From Effrenium voratum (Eukaryota > Sar > Dinophyceae > Suessiales > Symbiodiniaceae), in NCBI GenBank assembly GCA_963377175.1, contig CAUJNA010001434.1, positions 1 through 64,000 of the forward strand: a DNA stretch of 64,000 nt. Reading direction: 5' to 3'. Below, piece by piece: positions 61,501 to 64,000 of the stretch. The stretch's first letter is position 1, and each line of letters opens with the position of its first letter. Under the pieces are notes generated by a model. The model did not search any database and had not been told where the DNA came from. It saw only the letters and a list, made by a program, of their open reading frames with translations. A program made the translations under genes and the position numbers.

Positions 61501-62247
61501 CCAGACCACGCCTCTTTAAAGAGGTCAGTGACCAACCGCAGCAGCAGCCCCTGCTCTGACAGGGGCTTGTTCCTGCCCAGGATGGTGGTGGTCTTGCCCG
61601 TGCCCGTCTGACCTGGGAAAATCCAGTCATGGATCCTCACAGGATTGGGCACCTCATCTAAATGGCCGTGGTTGTCAGAACTGTCTTGGGATCCCATTTT
61701 GGTTGGTAGGTGAATTCACCACCCATTTTAGGACCTATTTTAGTGGTTGGATTGGGATGTTCACTGGGGGTACAATTTGGAATTTGGATTTTGACCCATG
61801 GCCAATTGGTTGATGTCCCTCTCGTCTCTGCTTAAACATCATCCAAAGGGGAAGGGGTCGTGGGAATTGCCCGCTTCTACCACTGGTAAACCTTACCAAC
61901 AACTGATCCCTTGGTCTTGTTTGAATTGGGTCACAACCATAAAAGGTGGGAAAACCAAGTACCACATTTGGGGGGGAATGTTCCGTACGTTGGACTCCGG
62001 AGGTTGTGGGGTCGGTTCTGTTGGCATACCCCCAACAATCCTTGAAGCTCACAGGAGGGTTTTGCACGACAACTTCTTTTTGGGAAGTCCCCTGTCCATT
62101 TGCATGATAGTTGGAAAGAGGGCAATGGTGGGTCGCAAAGACCATCGACAAGCGGCCGTAGCAGAAGAGGCAGGTGCTGTAGCCCTGCAGCGCATGCTCC
62201 ACCATCTTCTCCGCCATGAGCTGGTAGCATCGCTCCTCGACTGGCAA
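52423..62247 (-). CDS. Kinesin heavy chain, motor domain to coiled coil, 13 exons, N-terminus missing
   Basis: An ATP-driven microtubule motor. Thirteen exons (listed separately) join to 393 open codons. In order: CLFCYG|QTGTGKT (P-loop), VEVHNERVRDLL, HPKLGVYLKHV, NPNSSRGH (switch I), VDLAGRENE (switch II), NRSL and HALGE, an Arg/Ser insertion in loop 12, FRNSKLTLLL, GNSKTSVICTLSPA, TLHFAASLK, neck and coiled coil. The switch I Arg and switch II Glu that form the closing salt bridge are kept. DLAGSE is changed to DLAGRE and SSRSH to SSRGH. The first ~80-90 motor residues (beta1 to alpha1) are not seen. ESWQQKIEENEQLREQR after the neck resembles kinesin-3, as does the basic loop 12, so kinesin-3 is the best class guess. 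Ten of 13 donors are GC. Confidence 0.9.
52982..53050 (-). CDS. Kinesin exon 12: coiled coil
   Basis: 69 nt, phase 0. AELSELRVKLSSDSSAELSS and QLE, with Leu heptads. Acceptor CTCAG|G. Donor chosen as GAG|GT; the frame stays open for 15 more codons, so the end is less certain than the start. Confidence 0.75.
53745..53807 (-). CDS. Kinesin exon 11: neck linker region
   Basis: 63 nt, phase 0. VKVEARPALCVDKDSLISGL and Q. Position and pattern ('I.N...VN.D....I..L') fit the neck linker and the start of the neck helix. Acceptor CGAG|G. Donor CAG|GC. Confidence 0.85.
54173..54286 (-). CDS. Kinesin exon 10: GNSKT to end of alpha6
   Basis: 114 nt, phase 0. AKALSGNSKTSVICTLSPAR then ANADETITTLHFAASLKH is the 'GGNS.T.....SP......ET..TL.FA..AK' C-terminal motor block. 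Acceptor TGAG|G. Donor CAC|GC. Confidence 0.95.
54703..54733 (-). CDS. Kinesin exon 9: 31-nt microexon, FRNSKLTLLL
   Basis: 31 nt. One base completing the previous codon, then FRNSKLTLLL, the conserved 'YR.SKLT.LL' microtubule-binding block. Acceptor GCGAG|G. Donor CTG|GCAACT. Very short, but the motif is exact and both phases fit. Confidence 0.9.
55727..55816 (-). CDS. Kinesin exon 8: rest of the loop 12 insertion
   Basis: 90 nt. RRSRLNSLDVDLKGSEAGSR then RSSCADKTL, ending mid-codon at a GC donor (GAC|GCTAGG). It makes the link between alpha4 and FRNSKLT about 51 residues long, far more than usual. Confidence 0.82.
56154..56299 (-). CDS. Kinesin exon 7: alpha4 and start of the loop 12 insertion
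   Basis: 146 nt. VSGDRLVELGFINRSLMWLS then QCIHALGE is alpha4 ('G..LKEG..INRSL..L...I.AL.E'). After it come RPSTARRGERRGSRGTRAAA, strongly basic. Donor CAG|GT splits an Arg codon. Acceptor GCGAG|G, with a weak pyrimidine tract. Confidence 0.9.
57348..57395 (-). CDS. Kinesin exon 6: switch II
   Basis: 48 nt, phase 0 if the donor is AAG|GC. VFFVDLAGRENERTTK holds the DxxG switch II. The usual Ser after DLAG is Arg, the Glu is kept. A GA donor two codons later is an alternative. Confidence 0.9.
57580..57702 (-). CDS. Kinesin exon 5: switch I
   Basis: 123 nt, phase 0. GRQTMAPTAMNPNSSRGHGV contains switch I (N-x-x-SSR-x-H, with Gly where Ser is usual). Then YKLSLESHGRDDNSVMTSE. Acceptor TCAG|G. 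Donor GAG|GC. Confidence 0.93.
58665..58757 (-). CDS. Kinesin exon 4: HPKLGVYL block
   Basis: 93 nt, phase 0. VHVHPKLGVYLKHVADLPVP followed by SLEACLQLIEE matches the 'REHP..G.YV.GL..V.V.S..E...L...G' block leading to alpha3. Acceptor GAGAG|G. Donor GAG|GTGGGA. Confidence 0.93.
58960..59172 (+). CDS. Unrecognised plus-strand ORF inside a kinesin intron
   Basis: The frame is open from about 58905 and ends at 59172. It encodes HMVITCDNVEAMLTQFEPPK then HVVWKKVVAQREAKIITALP and a basic tail. It reads more like real protein than its surroundings but has AT-leaning codons and no recognised family. It could be a fragment of a transposon gene, antisense to the kinesin. Confidence 0.3.
   Translation: MRHMVITCDNVEAMLTQFEPPKHVVWKKVVAQREAKIITALPPLPGKQTKHLQEAISTCQVHGLKAKAAV
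59175..59915. other. Kinesin intron, no feature
   Basis: A-rich in places (59235-59242, 59400-59480). No repeat family or exon recognised. Confidence 0.4.
59919..60022 (+). repeat. Dispersed repeat family B, copy 3
   Basis: CCTCCAGTAGAGAGGCTAGA, then GTAGTCTATTTTAGTACGGG, AACCCTCCCC and GGGCACTACTGGGGG. It ends about 60 bp before the donor end of kinesin exon 3, so it lies inside an intron. Confidence 0.8.
60081..60191 (-). CDS. Kinesin exon 3: IYNE-type strand
   Basis: 111 nt, phase 0 at both ends. EVQCRLQIVEVHNERVRDLL corresponds to the conserved 'V.VS..EIYNE.V.DLL' block. Acceptor GCAG|G. Donor GAG|GC. Confidence 0.93.
60200..61080. other. Kinesin intron, no feature
   Basis: Intron between exons 2 and 3. 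60880-60950 is AT-rich. No exon or dispersed repeat recognised. Confidence 0.4.
61081..61400. repeat. Two inverted copies of a family-C related repeat
   Basis: 61081-61135 reads ACATGGCTGTAGCTCCAAGA then GTACCAAAACGGCCCCTTGG. 61345-61400 reads the reverse complement of a close relative (ATATGGCTGCGGCTCAAATA ... CCAAAATGGGCCCCCTTGG). A TA run (61306-61319) sits between them. Both lie in the intron after kinesin exon 2. Confidence 0.7.
61512..61612 (-). CDS. Kinesin exon 2: P-loop
   Basis: 101 nt. Begins CAG|GT and completes the Gly codon, then QTGTGKTTTILG, the nucleotide-binding P-loop. Continues NKPLSEQGLLLRLVTDLFKE, equivalent to the 'GLIPR...LF' helix. Donor GAG|GC. Confidence 0.93.
61688..61805 (-). 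mobile_element. Dispersed repeat family C, copy 4 (in a kinesin intron)
   Basis: Reverse orientation: TTTGACCCATGGCCA at its right end, GGATTGGGATGTTCACTGGG and GGTGAATTCACCACCCATTT inside, GGGATCCCATTTTGG at the left. It lies in the intron between kinesin exons 1 and 2. Confidence 0.75.
61810..62150. other. Kinesin intron, remaining part
   Basis: No further feature. 61965-61975 is a G run. Confidence 0.4.
62157..62247 (-). CDS. Kinesin exon 1 of those seen: helix before the P-loop
   Basis: 91 nt. LPVEERCYQLMAEKMVEHAL then QGYSTCLFCYG matches the kinesin 'alpha2 - GYN..FAYG' segment. Acceptor CAG|TTG. Ends TACG|GC, which splits the Gly codon before QTGTGKT. Upstream exons encoding the N-terminal strand were not found before the retroelement at 62.57 kb. 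Confidence 0.88.
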
Positions 62248-62565
62248 CTGACCCGCACAGGAGTGGAGTCATGATGCTTTGAAGGACAAAAACAGAATGA
62301 AAACGCTGGTCAATGCGGGTTCGCCACGGCGAGTTGTGTAATGTCGCTAGGATTTACCCAAGACTCTTCAAAGCACCACTCTGGTGCTACTGAGGCCTTA
62401 TTCGCAAAACGGTGCCTCCTTTTTGCCGCATAAGGGTTAGTGCCAAAATGGGAGGATTGCCCAGCTCCACTGGGCAGCTCCCCTCAGCAGCTGATGGGAG
62501 TAGGATTGATGCCACCCCCACAGCGAGGGAGGAATCCTCCCACCTCACCGGATGCCCTCCCGGCA

Positions 62566-64000
62566 TCATGGGTGAGGAAGGAAAGTAGCGAAGATCAGTG
62601 TGATCAATTCGCTTTCGACTGAGGGGAAGACCCGGCTCTCAGTCGGAAATTGCGGGTCCGGATGAGTAAGTTCATCCGCCCACGTGTTAAAGTCGCGCTT
62701 CACATGCGACGGCCCCAACATGACCTGCTGGTCATGCAGCGTTAACACAATTTCCATGAGGATGGCCGCATTGGGCATCCTGCGAGTGGAATCGTTAAGG
62801 AGAAAACATTTCCCTGGTTATCACTAGCAACCAGGATCCTAGTGTGAGAAGCCGAGCCGGCTGCACAAAGCAGAACGGCCCTCACCAAAAGGAGGAGGCC
62901 GAAGAGCTCCAAGGCCGCTATCGCCCGCTGCGGGTCCCCAGTAGTGAAGGCCCACGGCTCGCTCTCCGGTGTGATTCTGTGCTGGAACCACTTCACACGG
63001 GACTTGTCGGGGTTGGGCACGTCCGAGCACCAACCACCAACCCATGCATGGTCTGCCTGTCTGCCAGCTCCCGCATCAGATGCCCCCGTCCATGGGAGTG
63101 TGGGAGCAAACGGAGATGCCAGTGGGAACCTCTGGTTGAAGAGTCTCCCCAAAAGGATGGCCAGAGCACGAACCAGCTTCGGTGGCCTGCCCGAAGTGGT
63201 GCAGGCCTTCTTCCAGCTCCAAAAGGGCTGGAGGAAAGGTTTCGTCAATGGGCACGCCGAAGTAGCCCATTGAATACGGCCTAGGGCTTGTTCCACCTCC
63301 TTGCTGGTGAAGATGTCCCCCTGGGCCAGCCGTTTAAGAGTGGCCAGGATTATGACGTGTTTGACTGGAGCCAGCAGTACACAGGGCGTGATTGGGTCCA
63401 CCACAAAGCCCAACCAGGTATTGATCGGGGAGAGCGCCGTCTTTTTCCAGGAAAGCGGGACTCCCAGCGCCAGCAGTGTAGCCAGGATGGCTGTGGCGTC
63501 CCAGTCCGCCCGGCTGCATCTGAGGACCCAGCAGTAGTCGTCCACAAAGACTAAGTGCCAGTCCACCTGAGGGAAGATGTAGTACAAGAGTCTGAGCACC
63601 AAGGATGCCTTTCTTCCCCAGTACAGTTGTGCCGAGGCCATGCCGTACGTGCCCACTCTGTTGACCCACCACCGGTTTTGGATGCAGGCCACCTGGTATT
63701 TCCAGTCTTTCGGGAGCACTTTTATACGCCTGTGGGCCTTGGTGACATCCGCCTTGAGGATGATGAAGGTTTCCCCCTGTGTCGGCGGCTGCCACATCAG
63801 GGGTTCCCCCCTGATCCCCCCAGGGCGTTCCGTGCCCGGGGGGGTTGGGGGGAAGGGGGCCCTCCTATCAGGGCCCTCGGCACCTGGGAGTGGTCCCTTC
63901 CCTGAGGGTGTCGACCCCAGAGAGACGTCCAGGCCGCCGGAGGTATCCATCATCCCCCTGCCCCGATCAGGCCCCTCGGCCCTGGGGGGCAGGCTGGTGC
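62566..64000 (-). mobile_element. Retroelement RT-RNase H gene, frameshifted, runs off the window
   Basis: The frame is open from the window edge (64000) to about 62800. It then continues one base out of register to a stop at 62566. RT: KADVTKAHRRIKV (motif A region with catalytic Asp), GMASAQLYWGRKASLVLRLL, then FVDDYCW (motif C, YVDD type), SWKKTALSP. RNase-H-like part: TGASDAGAGRQ, VASDNQGNVF, and in the shifted frame HVKRDFNTWADELTH with the final conserved Asp. The order RT then RNase H with FVDD occurs in DIRS-like and Ty3-like elements. Dinoflagellate genomes carry many closely similar sequences. No integrase or recombinase is in view. Confidence 0.85.

Overview
The window looks like nuclear DNA of a dinoflagellate. 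The main evidence is a kinesin gene on the minus strand (about 62.25 to 52.4 kb). I rebuilt 13 exons by hand, and they join into an uninterrupted 393-codon frame. Ten of its 13 donors are GC rather than GT, and twelve of 13 acceptors read AG|G. GC-AG introns with a G after the acceptor are a known dinoflagellate trait. Other support: every convincing exon in the window lies on the minus strand, coding is very sparse, exons are GC3-rich, simple repeats are abundant, and the reverse transcriptase at the right edge resembles a family I associate with dinoflagellate genomes. Species cannot be named.

Layout. 1-680 is an ATTAC/CATA microsatellite. About 0.8-2.5 kb holds at least two minus-strand exons of an unrecognised gene, a 150-bp tandem duplication that carries a 3' splice site, and a 135-bp MITE with perfect 21-bp inverted ends. 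2.6-24 kb is mostly non-coding: a tRNA-like fossil (7.2 kb), pyrimidine-rich microsatellites (9.8-10.8 kb), a large AGT plus GGGTATGATTCG composite repeat (17.1-18.5 kb), and a tiny AT3-biased glycine-zipper reading frame (21 kb). 24.1-25.4 kb holds exons of an unknown, probably helical protein. 25.8-28.83 kb is a series of minisatellites.

28.84-31.77 kb is the most unusual part. It is a sharply bounded AT-rich island of about 2.9 kb with a degraded but recognisable FtsK/HerA-type genome-packaging ATPase of the Polinton-like virus/virophage kind on the plus strand, and a string of small, mostly broken reading frames on the minus strand, including a CxxC...CxxC zinc-ribbon protein. I read it as a fossil of an endogenous Polinton-like virus in a protist genome. 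A MITE copy starts about 200 bp beyond its right end.

32-44 kb is repeat-rich with a few possible exons (33.9, 35.0, 39.3 kb). 44.8-62.25 kb is the kinesin gene. Its motor domain is complete from the P-loop exon to the neck, followed by coiled-coil exons and probable C-terminal exons. Loop 12 carries an Arg/Ser-rich insertion. The N-terminal motor exons are not seen. At 62.57-64 kb, in the place where they would be expected, lies a frameshifted RT-RNase H retroelement reading in the same direction.

Short dispersed repeats (several families of about 100-220 bp, some with inverted ends) recur across introns and spacers and probably shape gene structure here. Exon limits were inferred by eye from frame continuity, family motifs and splice-site fit; no search was run.
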